A program made the translations under genes and the position numbers. Below the pieces are notes generated by a model. The model was not told the DNA's origin. It ran no database searches and saw only the letters and a list, made by a program, of their open reading frames with translations. From CAWJMN01 sp963844055 (GTDB lineage: Bacteria; Planctomycetota; Planctomycetia; Pirellulales; Pirellulaceae): a stretch of DNA of 64,000 nt. Shown in pieces: positions 17,769 through 25,125 of the stretch. The stretch is taken from positions 682,001-746,000 of the forward strand of contig CAWJMN010000002.1 of assembly GCA_963844055.1 (NCBI GenBank), given 5' to 3'. Each line of letters begins with the position of its first letter. The stretch's first letter is position 1.

Positions 17769-17905
17769 GGGTAGCACCGGATCTTGATCCGGTGTGGCCG
17801 AAGGCCATGGGAGGTCTCCTGTTCGGACCGGCATAATCCGCTTGCGATTTCCCTTCCCCGACCTCCTGCCGCTGCGCGGCCCAGGTTTAAAAACCTGGGC
17901 TACCC
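17769..17905 (+). repeat. REP-a inverted pair (BIME-like), intact copy B
   Basis: This 137-base element is bounded by the 7-base inverted ends GGGTAGC and GCTACCC. The left end has the perfect palindrome CACCGGATCTTGATCCGGTG (17775-17794); the right end has CCCAGGTTTAAAAACCTGGG (17880-17899). Inside each lies a second small hairpin (TGGCC-gaa-GGCCA on the left, GCCGC-tgc-GCGGC region on the right) and then GGAGGTC in inverted orientation. Read from either end, the order is the same: GGGTAGC, 9-base-arm hairpin, short hairpin, GGAGGTC. This matches two inverted REP units. It is non-coding. Confidence 0.85.
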
Positions 17906-17991
17906 GGTTCCCACGATCACCTATCCCTCAATCGTCTTCCGCTTTGCGATTGGTATTATCAAAGGCCAAGATATACATGAGCATTCACAGC

Positions 17992-18723
17992 TCATTTCTT
18001 CTTGGGAACGGTGGCCTCCACCGATAGCTTAGCGATAGTTCCGTCGGCAATTCCTTCCAGTACCGTTCTTGGAACGGAAAACGTCCAGACACTCCCATTT
18101 GCCGTACGATGGGAGAACAGATACGTATCTTTCCGACGACTGATACGTCCACCAACCAAAGAGCCGATTTGAATCGCATCGTCAAAGTCGATGTTCTCAT
18201 CGGGGTCGTTAGCAACGTCATCTAAATACTCGCAGACGTCCTTCATGTCCGTTTTCAACTCTGACGTTACTTCCACACTCAACTGAAGGGATTCCGTTTC
18301 TTCGCGCGGACGCTTGGAAATTGCTTCGGGGAACGTAACGATTGCCTTGTCCGGTATGCCTTGTCGAAAATCGACATGGTCACTCATCCGGCCACAATCA
18401 AAGAATGCTCGAACTGCCAGCATCGCAAAAATGGGGTCTACAAAATTCTCTGACTTGGCGATGCCTGAACCCAGTATCCCTACAAAGTTAATTGGCGAAT
18501 CAGAATAGGTCGGGCCGTAGGAAACCAAACATTCCACCGGACCGCTTGCCAAGCAAAGCATGATGCTCCCTTCATAGGTAACGAGCAGAAGGCGAACGCC
18601 ATCCTGACGAATCAGCAGAAATGGCTCAGAAGAACCGGCCAGGATTGAAGCACCAAGTAACTGCTTGAACTTTGTGAAGTCCGCTTCTTCACAAAGTAAA
18701 GTTGTCTGTCGATAGATTTGCAT
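17992..18723 (-). CDS. hypothetical protein
   Basis: This 243-residue protein starts at MQIYRQTTLL (18723); the longer frame to 18792 adds an unlikely leader. There is no signal peptide or membrane helix. The sequence alternates hydrophobic beta-like stretches (FLLIRQDGVRLLLVTYEG) with an acidic middle (about 155-185, DDVANDPDENIDFDDAIQ) and ends in a Lys-rich tail. I do not recognise the family. It lies between two REP clusters in an accessory-looking region. Confidence 0.6.
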   Translation of the reverse strand: MQIYRQTTLLCEEADFTKFKQLLGASILAGSSEPFLLIRQDGVRLLLVTYEGSIMLCLASGPVECLVSYGPTYSDSPINFVGILGSGIAKSENFVDPIFAMLAVRAFFDCGRMSDHVDFRQGIPDKAIVTFPEAISKRPREETESLQLSVEVTSELKTDMKDVCEYLDDVANDPDENIDFDDAIQIGSLVGGRISRRKDTYLFSHRTANGSVWTFSVPRTVLEGIADGTIAKLSVEATVPKKK

Positions 18724-18912
18724 GGATATTTGATGATTAGAAAAGAACCCGAAGCAGACAAAGTCTTCTCCATCTCTTGGGCCGCTACTCACTCTTCGTC
18801 ATTACAACTGCGACTATTCAACGCGCAGCGTATCTGCGGTCACAACAACTCCCAGCATCTTTTCAGCATAGTATCATACGATAATGGTAAATTGATCTAC
18901 TAGACGCACCAA

Positions 18913-18942
18913 GGTGGCAAACAAGATCGCATGCCACCCTAC
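18913..18942 (-). repeat. REP-b hairpin element (GTAG head), variant loop
   Basis: On the minus strand it reads GTAG followed by GGTGGCA, a 12-base loop and TGCCACC, a perfect 7-bp stem. The loop differs completely from the other copies while GTAG and the outer stem are kept. Confidence 0.65.
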
Positions 18943-19034
18943 TACTGTGAAAGTCGGGCGTTAAGTTACCACCCACAATCACACCCTCGATTTGCAACGC
19001 GCCTTGAATGCGAGGCGAACTTGCCAATAGCGCT

Positions 19035-19073
19035 GGTGGGTCATCTCGGCTTTGCCGCTCGACGCCACCCTAC
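19035..19073 (-). repeat. REP-b hairpin element (GTAG head)
   Basis: On the minus strand it reads GTAGGGTGGCGTC, an inner CGGC-aaa-GCCG hairpin, then GATGACCCACC. The outer parts match the copy at 15951 exactly, while the inner hairpin is different in sequence but still paired. Confidence 0.75.
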
Positions 19074-19103
19074 AATTTCCATTTCCAAATGCTGCGTATC
19101 ATA

Positions 19104-19211
19104 TGGGCCATCGGAGGTCTCCTGTTCGGCCCGGCAGATCAATCCGCTTGCGATTTCCCTTCCCCGACCTCCTGCCGCTGCGCGGCCCAGGTTTAAAAAC
19201 CTGGGCTACCC
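19104..19211 (+). repeat. REP-a element, copy C (right half, left end lost)
   Basis: From about the GGAGGTC at 19113 to GCTACCC (19205-19211) it matches copy B closely, including the right palindrome CCCAGGTTTAAAAACCTGGG. The left palindrome is replaced by unrelated sequence. Confidence 0.8.
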
Positions 19212-19397
19212 GGTTCAACGGCCATGCATACACACGTTTTGGGTGAACCAATGAATTCCCAGTTCTTGCAGGTGTTCTGCCCGAAACTGATACCGGCATA
19301 ACCTCATTGCCGATGAGAACTGCGAGACCACAGACACTAAATCTGCCGACGTCCGCCACTGCCCATGCTGCAATTTCATTTTGGCACAGGACGCTCA

Positions 19398-19826
19398 TCA
19401 ACCTCGTTTTGGCGGGCCGCTGAGAACTTCTGCACCGGAAGCTGGTGTTCGAAGTAAAAATGTCATTAGGCCGTTGGCATCAACGACCTTGCAGTGTCTT
19501 TCACCGCTGGGGTCAATATCTTCTGAATAGGAAGGAAAACCTTTGTCACCTTTAATCCCCGCCCGTATATGCCCATCAGTGTCGAACGCAACGCCAGCAC
19601 TTCCACGGTCCGCATCGCGCAATGTAATAAATGGTGTATTGTCACTGTGAACGCCTAGTACCAACCGTTCGCAGCCATCGTTTCCATAGAGAGCTATTTG
19701 AGGACATCCTTCTGATGTCAGATAAAAATGCAGCCTTAAATTGCCATTTTCGTCGAACAGGGGAAATGCAGCCTTTTGGGAGTCTTTCTTGATCCTTTTT
19801 TTACCTCTACCTTTACCTTTTGCCAT
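19398..19826 (-). CDS. hypothetical protein with basic N-terminus
   Basis: This 142-residue soluble protein begins with a very basic stretch (MAKGKGRGKKRIKK), then FPLFDENGNLRLHFYLTSEG and further short beta-type segments, each ending in Gly/Asp turns (DADRGSAGVAFDTDGHIRAGI). The pattern suggests a small repeated beta fold, but I cannot name it. It has no signal peptide, and its neighbours are repeats and unknown proteins. It is plausibly real, from its length and codon regularity. Confidence 0.55.
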   Translation of the reverse strand: MAKGKGRGKKRIKKDSQKAAFPLFDENGNLRLHFYLTSEGCPQIALYGNDGCERLVLGVHSDNTPFITLRDADRGSAGVAFDTDGHIRAGIKGDKGFPSYSEDIDPSGERHCKVVDANGLMTFLLRTPASGAEVLSGPPKRG

Positions 19827-20496
19827 TCTTTTGGTCCTTATAGAGGATACCTTAAAACGAAATTACCTTAGTGAATGCTTTGCGAAACAAGCGATGACTT
19901 AGACTGCTTCACTTTGGGACCTATCGGCAGTCCGAATTGCCTTGGCGTAAGGTCTATAACTACCGCTGATCACATCCTCGCTTGGCAACACGCCTTCAAC
20001 ACAGGGCGAACTGCATTCACTTGATCGCCTACGACACATTCATTCTGCTGGCGATGTTATCAGCCAAAAAGATACCAAATCAATAAGCGCAATTGCTGCG
20101 CAAAGCCCTGCCAGCAGTAAGAGCATCTTAATCACGCGGATAATGGATAACCTCCGCACTTTCGCTTCCTTGATTTTGCGAGCCAAACTGCCGTTACTTC
20201 TCATACTTCGCCTTTACCGTGGCACCGCAAGAAATAGTGCAGCAACAAACCGAACTAGTTGTCTCGGGATCGTTGAAACTACAGCGCAACGATCCCCTCT
20301 AAATTCCTTTGTATCATACTGCAAAATTATGCCCCTACCAAATCAGAAGCCCTCTCCCCTCAAGCATTTACAACTGCATCATACACCCGTCTACTGGCAG
20401 ATGGTCTCTTGCAAATTCACGGCATCTCTTGGGGAATGGTACAATGGAATGTCGATAACCAATCGTGCTTTCTCTATTTTCTAAGCGGCTCCTACC
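19827..20496 (+). other. intergenic region, no supported gene
   Basis: A 670-base stretch. At 19930-19960 and 19970-20014 it holds diverged copies of segments found at 15988-16018 and 18979-19023. An open frame at 20143-20484 has unconvincing composition and no ribosome-binding site, so I do not call it a gene. Confidence 0.5.
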
Positions 20497-21297
20497 GTGC
20501 TCTCTTCTTTTCAAAAGTTGCTGGTGAACTACCGCTGGGTGTGCTTCGTCGCGTATATGGTGGCGTACTTTTTGATTTGCACGCCGATCATGGCGGTGCT
20601 AAATGGGCCAGCATTTCCCGACTGGGGTGGGCTGGTTTCTATGCTGCTCATTTTCGGAATGATACTCCCGTATAGCCTGCTGCTACGCTGGGCCTACAGA
20701 TCGCAACTGCCAGCTGACTGGAAACAGCGGATTCGCTTTGCGGAAAATACTCCCTTTTGGCGTCCGCGTGGATATCCGCTTTTTTATCGCAAACGTCCAC
20801 ATGGCCTGCGCCTGGTGATTACCGATACGCATTTACATCTAATGTCAAGCAGCTATTTGCTTTGGCCCGTCCTATCGTTTGCCGAACAAGCCATCCCACT
20901 TTCACAAATCGTCAACGTGGTGCCGTACGAAGGGGAAGTCAAAATCTGGTACGCGGGCAAATGGGGCTTTGTCCATTTGCTCGAATGGCCAAGTAACCAC
21001 GTTGACGAGATTTGCGATCTGCTTCCCGAGCACACCTTTCAAAGGCAATCGCCCAGCACGATTACGATCTATCATTTTCCAGTCGTGCAGTGGGGCTTTT
21101 TGATCGCAGCTTGCGCCGCAGGAGGGATGCTTCTGTACGGCCTATTCTTGGTACTTTTTGCCGGCCCTCAAGCCCCCGCTCCGCAGCATGCGTACGCGAT
21201 GATCGGATACGGAGCGATTGGCGCTATCACCTTTGGCAGCTTTTACGCCTATTCCAAATTCAGCACCGTTGCCGCCAAGGGTAGCACCGGTTCTTGA
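20497..21297 (+). CDS. membrane protein with PH-like middle domain, unknown
   Basis: This is a 266-residue protein with a GTG start. Two membrane helices are near the N-terminus (about 13-35 and 45-65) and two near the C-terminus (about 198-222 and 235-255). The soluble middle (about 95-185) has alternating strands and ends in a helix, reminiscent of bacterial PH/DUF304-type domains (LVITDTHLHLM, IPLSQIVNVVPYEGEVKIWY). The last residues, GSTGS and the stop, are encoded by the start of a REP-a element, so the original C-terminus was probably altered by that insertion. Function is unknown. Confidence 0.6.
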   Translation: MLSSFQKLLVNYRWVCFVAYMVAYFLICTPIMAVLNGPAFPDWGGLVSMLLIFGMILPYSLLLRWAYRSQLPADWKQRIRFAENTPFWRPRGYPLFYRKRPHGLRLVITDTHLHLMSSSYLLWPVLSFAEQAIPLSQIVNVVPYEGEVKIWYAGKWGFVHLLEWPSNHVDEICDLLPEHTFQRQSPSTITIYHFPVVQWGFLIAACAAGGMLLYGLFLVLFAGPQAPAPQHAYAMIGYGAIGAITFGSFYAYSKFSTVAAKGSTGS

Positions 21298-21418
21298 ACC
21301 GGTGTGGCCGAAGGCCATGGGAGGTCTCCTGTTCGCAGTGGCATAGCAATCCGCCAAATATCTCCTTAGCGTGACCTCCTGCCGCTGCGCGGCCCAGGTT
21401 TAAAAACCTGGGCTACCC
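21279..21418 (+). repeat. REP-a inverted pair (BIME-like), intact copy D
   Basis: A 140-base element with the same ends GGGTAGC/GCTACCC as copy B. The left palindrome is CACCGGTTCTTGAACCGGTG: relative to copy B both arms changed in a compensating way. The right palindrome CCCAGGTTTAAAAACCTGGG is identical. The central spacer differs. It overlaps the 3' end of the gene ending at 21297. Confidence 0.85.
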
Positions 21419-21446
21419 GGTGAAACATCAAACAAGGCGCGAATCA

Positions 21447-22532
21447 CTATGGCCGTTTCAGCGAATGGGCGTACTGAATTGGCAGGATCTTCTGTGGTGT
21501 TTCCAGGCCAAGCTTTTGGGCGGCATGGTAGGGCCAGTACGGATCTCGCAAAAGTTCGCGAGCCAGCAAAATCATATCGGCATTCCCCTCTCGCAAGATG
21601 GCTTCGGCTTGCTGAGCGTCGTTAATCATCCAGCCGACGGCCGTAGGGATTTGTGCCTCGCGACGAATCCGTGCCGCATGCGGAACCATGAATCCTGGCC
21701 CCCAAGGGATGCGCGAAATATCGGGAATGACAAAGCCCTGGCTTACGTCGATCATATCTAGGCCCAAGCCCTTCAAGCGACGAATCAGTTCAATCGATTC
21801 TTCAATCGTCACGCCACCATCGGTCCAGTCCGTCACCGAAAGACGCGCGGTCAGTGGCAATCGCTCTGGCCAAACCTTACGCACGGCCGTGAAGGTCTCT
21901 ACCAAAAAACGAATCCGATTTTCAAAGCTGCCGCCGTAGTTGTCGGTTCGCTTGTTGGCCAGTGGCGAATAAAACTCGTGGGCCAAATAGCCGTGGGCAA
22001 AGTGCAGCTCTAGCCATTCAAAACCTGCGGCGAGTGATCGCTTGGCCGCATCCACAAAGGCCGTTTGAATGCGAGCAATATCTTCCAATGTCATCGCCTT
22101 GGGAACCGCAGGGATTCCGCCGCCAAATGCTTCGGCCGACGGCGCGATGGATTGCCAACCTCCTTCAGCTGGCGTGATCGTACTATCGCCATCCCAAGGT
22201 TTGCTGACGCTTGCCTTTCGTCCGGCATGGGCAATCTGCATTCCAGGAACCGCGCCATGCGACTTCATGAAGCGATTGATCTTGGCAAAGGGCTCGACAT
22301 GCGCATCCGACCAAATGCCGCTGTCGGCGGGGCTGATCCGACCTTCCGGCGAAACGGCCGACGCTTCGACAATGACAAGCCCCGCACCACCGACGGCCCG
22401 CGATCCCAAGTGGACAAAGTGCCAATCGTTCGGAAAACCATCCTCCGACGAATACTGGCACATCGGCGCAACGCCGACACGATTGCGAAGCGTGACATCC
22501 TTCAGGCGGAATTCTTGAAACAGGCTAGACAC
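21447..22532 (-). CDS. old yellow enzyme family NAD(P)H:flavin oxidoreductase
   Basis: This is a 361-residue TIM-barrel FMN enzyme of the YqjM/NamA class. Cys25 and Tyr27 in APMCQYSS match the redox-tuning Cys26 and the Tyr of YqjM, and the substrate-binding His pair region is ELHFAHGYLAHEFYSPLANKRTDNYGG (about 165-190). Such enzymes reduce activated C=C bonds of enones and quinone-like electrophiles. The gene is divergent from an HxlR regulator (145-bp shared promoter region), a pairing expected for electrophile detoxification control. Length and start are normal. Confidence 0.92.
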   Translation of the reverse strand: MSSLFQEFRLKDVTLRNRVGVAPMCQYSSEDGFPNDWHFVHLGSRAVGGAGLVIVEASAVSPEGRISPADSGIWSDAHVEPFAKINRFMKSHGAVPGMQIAHAGRKASVSKPWDGDSTITPAEGGWQSIAPSAEAFGGGIPAVPKAMTLEDIARIQTAFVDAAKRSLAAGFEWLELHFAHGYLAHEFYSPLANKRTDNYGGSFENRIRFLVETFTAVRKVWPERLPLTARLSVTDWTDGGVTIEESIELIRRLKGLGLDMIDVSQGFVIPDISRIPWGPGFMVPHAARIRREAQIPTAVGWMINDAQQAEAILREGNADMILLARELLRDPYWPYHAAQKLGLETPQKILPIQYAHSLKRP

Positions 22533-22677
22533 GGCAGTTCTCCTCGACAGACAGTTAACAGGGAGCCAGGAAGCAGCAATTTACCATCTTGGCAAATTCG
22601 ATTCGCCTCCCCTGGCAAGTAATGGTAGGATGTACCTATCTGTCAGCCAAGTACGCATGAGAAAGTGGGGTACTAAC
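22533..22677. promoter_or_regulatory. divergent promoter region with phased GTAC sites
   Basis: This region is shared by the old yellow enzyme gene and the HxlR regulator gene. The palindromic tetramer GTAC occurs at 22632, 22651 and 22670, exactly 19 bases apart, the last one five bases before the HxlR start codon. HxlR-family dimers bind short palindromes in such intervals, so these are candidate autoregulatory operators (inference). Confidence 0.35.
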
Positions 22678-23046
22678 ATGAAAGTAAGTGCAAATAAACC
22701 TGCCGAGGCTGAATGCTTTGCCCCTGCCTGCCCGGTAGAAGCCACGCTGGAAGTCATCGGCGGCAAATGGAAGGTGGTCATCCTGTATCACCTGACGCAC
22801 GAAGGGACACACCGCTTTGCAGAGCTGCGCAAAAAAATCCCCGGCGTCAGCGAGCGCATGCTCACGCAGCAGCTGCGCGAACTCGAAGAAGACGGCATCG
22901 TCCACCGCGAGGTTTACGCCGAAGTACCCCCCAAAGTCGAATACTCGCTGACCGACTACGGCAAAACCCTTCGCCCCATCACTGCCCTGATGTGCGAATG
23001 GGGAACCAAACACATCAAACGCAAAAAGTCTCGCAAAGTTAGCTAA
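22678..23046 (+). CDS. HxlR-family transcriptional regulator
   Basis: This 122-residue winged-helix regulator shows the family signature CPVEATLEVIGGKWKVVILYHL near the N-terminus, RFAELRKKIPGVSERMLTQQLRELEEDGIVHR as the recognition helix-turn-helix, and VEYSLTDYGKTLRPI in the wing. Cys18 directly before Pro matches the redox-sensing Cys of YodB-type members; Cys13 is an extra candidate. The start at 22678 is preferred over 22630 because the family begins shortly before this Cys. It probably senses electrophiles or quinones and controls the divergent old yellow enzyme and itself. Confidence 0.9.
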   Translation: MKVSANKPAEAECFAPACPVEATLEVIGGKWKVVILYHLTHEGTHRFAELRKKIPGVSERMLTQQLRELEEDGIVHREVYAEVPPKVEYSLTDYGKTLRPITALMCEWGTKHIKRKKSRKVS

Positions 23047-23491
23047 ATCGCCAAACCGAGGGCCCTCTAATCCCCTGGGATTTCGCCTTAGACCGGTCAA
23101 GACTTTTGCGGCCGGAAAATCTATTTACAAAGTGACCAGACGTGTCACTGGACACTTCCATAATGCAGCGGAAGTTGGCCGGGACAGGTCACCCCGTTTC
23201 TGATTCGCGATCAGGATGGGTACAGAAACTATGCCGGCACTTCCCTGATCTTTGACAATGGGGTTGTGTAAAAACCGGCGGGCACGCGGGGCGTGGCCGT
23301 GCGCGGTCTTCGTGTAGCCCCACTGCATCAGACCAGCAATCCTCCCCTGCCATGGGACGACTTACTAAATATGCTCGAATTTTGATTTTCGGGCGGGTAT
23401 ATTGCGGGGCTGCTGGCCGTCGGGAACCTTAAGTCAAACGGCGGCACAATCATCAAGTAACGTCTTCCACTCAGGCGATGGAATCGATCAC
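23047..23491 (+). other. intergenic region upstream of PhoD-type gene
   Basis: About 445 bases. It contains nested inverted repeats AGTGAC/GTCACT (23131-23149) and GTGTC/GACAC (23142-23155), and a palindrome AATCCCCTGGGATT near 23070. I see no coding sequence. The promoter of the phosphatase gene should lie near its 3' end, which is AT-rich around 23365-23400. Confidence 0.4.
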
Positions 23492-25069
23492 ATGGCAACA
23501 CAACGGATACACGTGCCCGGCAGAACTTGGAATCGCCGTGCCTTTTTGCTGGCGGGCCAAGCGGCCGTTCTGGCTTGGCCATTGCTAGGGATGACTCCTT
23601 CGGCCTTTGCCCGCAAGAGTGTGAAGTTCAGCGACTATCCGTTTTCACTCGGCGTCGCGTCAGGTGATCCGCTTCCGGATGGCTTTGTGATTTGGACACG
23701 CCTCGCCCCCAAGCCGCTAGAAGGTGGCGGCATGCCCAGCGAACCGGTCGAAGTCGCTTGGCAAGTGGCCGATGATGAAGCGATGACAAAAATTGTCGCG
23801 CATGGTACTGCGGTTGCCACGCCCGACATGGCTCATAGCGTGCATATTGAAGTGCAAGGGCTTACGCCCAATCGCTGGTACTTTTATCAGTTCTCTGCCG
23901 CGGGCGAAGTGAGCCCCAAGGGTCGAGCGAAGACCGCGCCACGGGCGGATGAAATGCCCGAGCGTTTGCGGTTTGCGTTTGCCTCGTGTCAGCATTATGA
24001 AACAGGCCTTTTCACCGCTTATCAGCACATGGTGAAAGAAGACCTCGATTTGATCGCTCATCTTGGCGACTACATTTACGAAGGAGCCGGTCGCGATAAG
24101 CAGCTGCGAAAGCATGTGGGTCCAACGCTGAACGAAATTGGCGACTATCGCAATCGTCACGCGCAGTACAAATCCGATCCGCTGTTACAAGCGGCCCATG
24201 CCATGTGCCCGTGGATTGTGACCTGGGACGATCACGAAGTCGCCAATAATTACGCCGATTCGATCAGCGAAAAACCGGAGGAAACGACCGAGCAATTGCT
24301 GTTCAAAAGGGCCAACGGCTATCAAGCCTACTACGAGCACATGCCGCTTCGCGCTGCACAAATGCCGAAGGGGCCCGACATGCAACTCTATCGCAAAATT
24401 GCGTTTGGACGCCTCGCTGAATTTGCGGTGCTGGATACGCGGCAATATCGCACCGATCAGCCGTGCGGCGACAACAACAAGCCACCCTGCGCCGAAACCT
24501 ACGATCCCAACGCAACGCTTTTGGGAATGGAGCAAGAAAAGTGGCTTTCACAAACGCTGGAAGCGTCGCAAGGCGTTTGGAATGTACTCGCGCAGCAGGT
24601 CATGATGGGGCGAATTGATCGAACGGTCGGTGATGTGACGGCCTACAGCATGGACCAGTGGCCCGGCTATGAGGCGAATCGCCAACGCGTTTTGAAGTTC
24701 TTTGCCGATCATCCGAAGCTGAATCCGGTGGTGCTAACGGGAGACATTCACAGCAACTGGGTGAATGATTTGCAGGTCGATTCCAGCAATGAAAAGTCGC
24801 CGGTCGTGGCGACCGAGTTTGTCGGCACATCGATCACTTCCGGCGGTGACGGCGCGGAAGCACCAACGGTTGAATTGGCAATGAAGATCGAAAACCCGTT
24901 CCTCAAGTTCTTCAACTTTGAGCGGGGCTATGTTTCGTGCGAAGTGACGCCCAAGCAGTGGACTTCGCATTATCGCACGGTGGAATTTGTGACCAAGCCC
25001 GATGCGCCGCTGAATACGCGGCGGAGCTTTGTCGTCGAAGCAGGTCAGCCTGGTGCGAAACAAGTTTAG
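23492..25069 (+). CDS. PhoD-type alkaline phosphatase, Tat-exported
   Basis: This 525-residue protein has a twin-arginine signal (R15-R16 in RTWNRRAFLLAG) ending near residue 45 (SAFARK). The catalytic domain shows the PhoD motifs: FAFASCQHYETG, LIAHLGDYIYEG, TWDDHEVANNYAD and VVLTGDIHSNW, the metal ligands of the Ca/Fe site. PhoD enzymes hydrolyse phosphomono- and diesters outside the cell membrane. The start at 23492 is chosen because the Tat signal follows it directly. It is followed 56 bp later by a second exported phosphoesterase, suggesting one phosphate-scavenging unit. Confidence 0.9.
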   Translation: MATQRIHVPGRTWNRRAFLLAGQAAVLAWPLLGMTPSAFARKSVKFSDYPFSLGVASGDPLPDGFVIWTRLAPKPLEGGGMPSEPVEVAWQVADDEAMTKIVAHGTAVATPDMAHSVHIEVQGLTPNRWYFYQFSAAGEVSPKGRAKTAPRADEMPERLRFAFASCQHYETGLFTAYQHMVKEDLDLIAHLGDYIYEGAGRDKQLRKHVGPTLNEIGDYRNRHAQYKSDPLLQAAHAMCPWIVTWDDHEVANNYADSISEKPEETTEQLLFKRANGYQAYYEHMPLRAAQMPKGPDMQLYRKIAFGRLAEFAVLDTRQYRTDQPCGDNNKPPCAETYDPNATLLGMEQEKWLSQTLEASQGVWNVLAQQVMMGRIDRTVGDVTAYSMDQWPGYEANRQRVLKFFADHPKLNPVVLTGDIHSNWVNDLQVDSSNEKSPVVATEFVGTSITSGGDGAEAPTVELAMKIENPFLKFFNFERGYVSCEVTPKQWTSHYRTVEFVTKPDAPLNTRRSFVVEAGQPGAKQV

Positions 25070-25125
25070 CGACATCGGCCTTAAACTATCCTTGAATAGA
25101 AAACTCTCCAGCGAAGGAAAACGAT

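Larger units (their letters stand above)
18724..19397 (+). other. intergenic region rich in REP-type repeats
   Basis: About 670 bases without a gene I can support. It contains REP-b hairpins in minus orientation at 18913-18942 and 19035-19073, the right half of a REP-a element at 19104-19211, and a 45-base segment (18979-19023) with a diverged counterpart at 19970-20014. Confidence 0.6.

Noticed and set aside
20143..20484. 113-residue open frame
   Set aside because: No ribosome-binding site, basic low-quality composition, overlaps diverged intergenic repeats; looks like chance.
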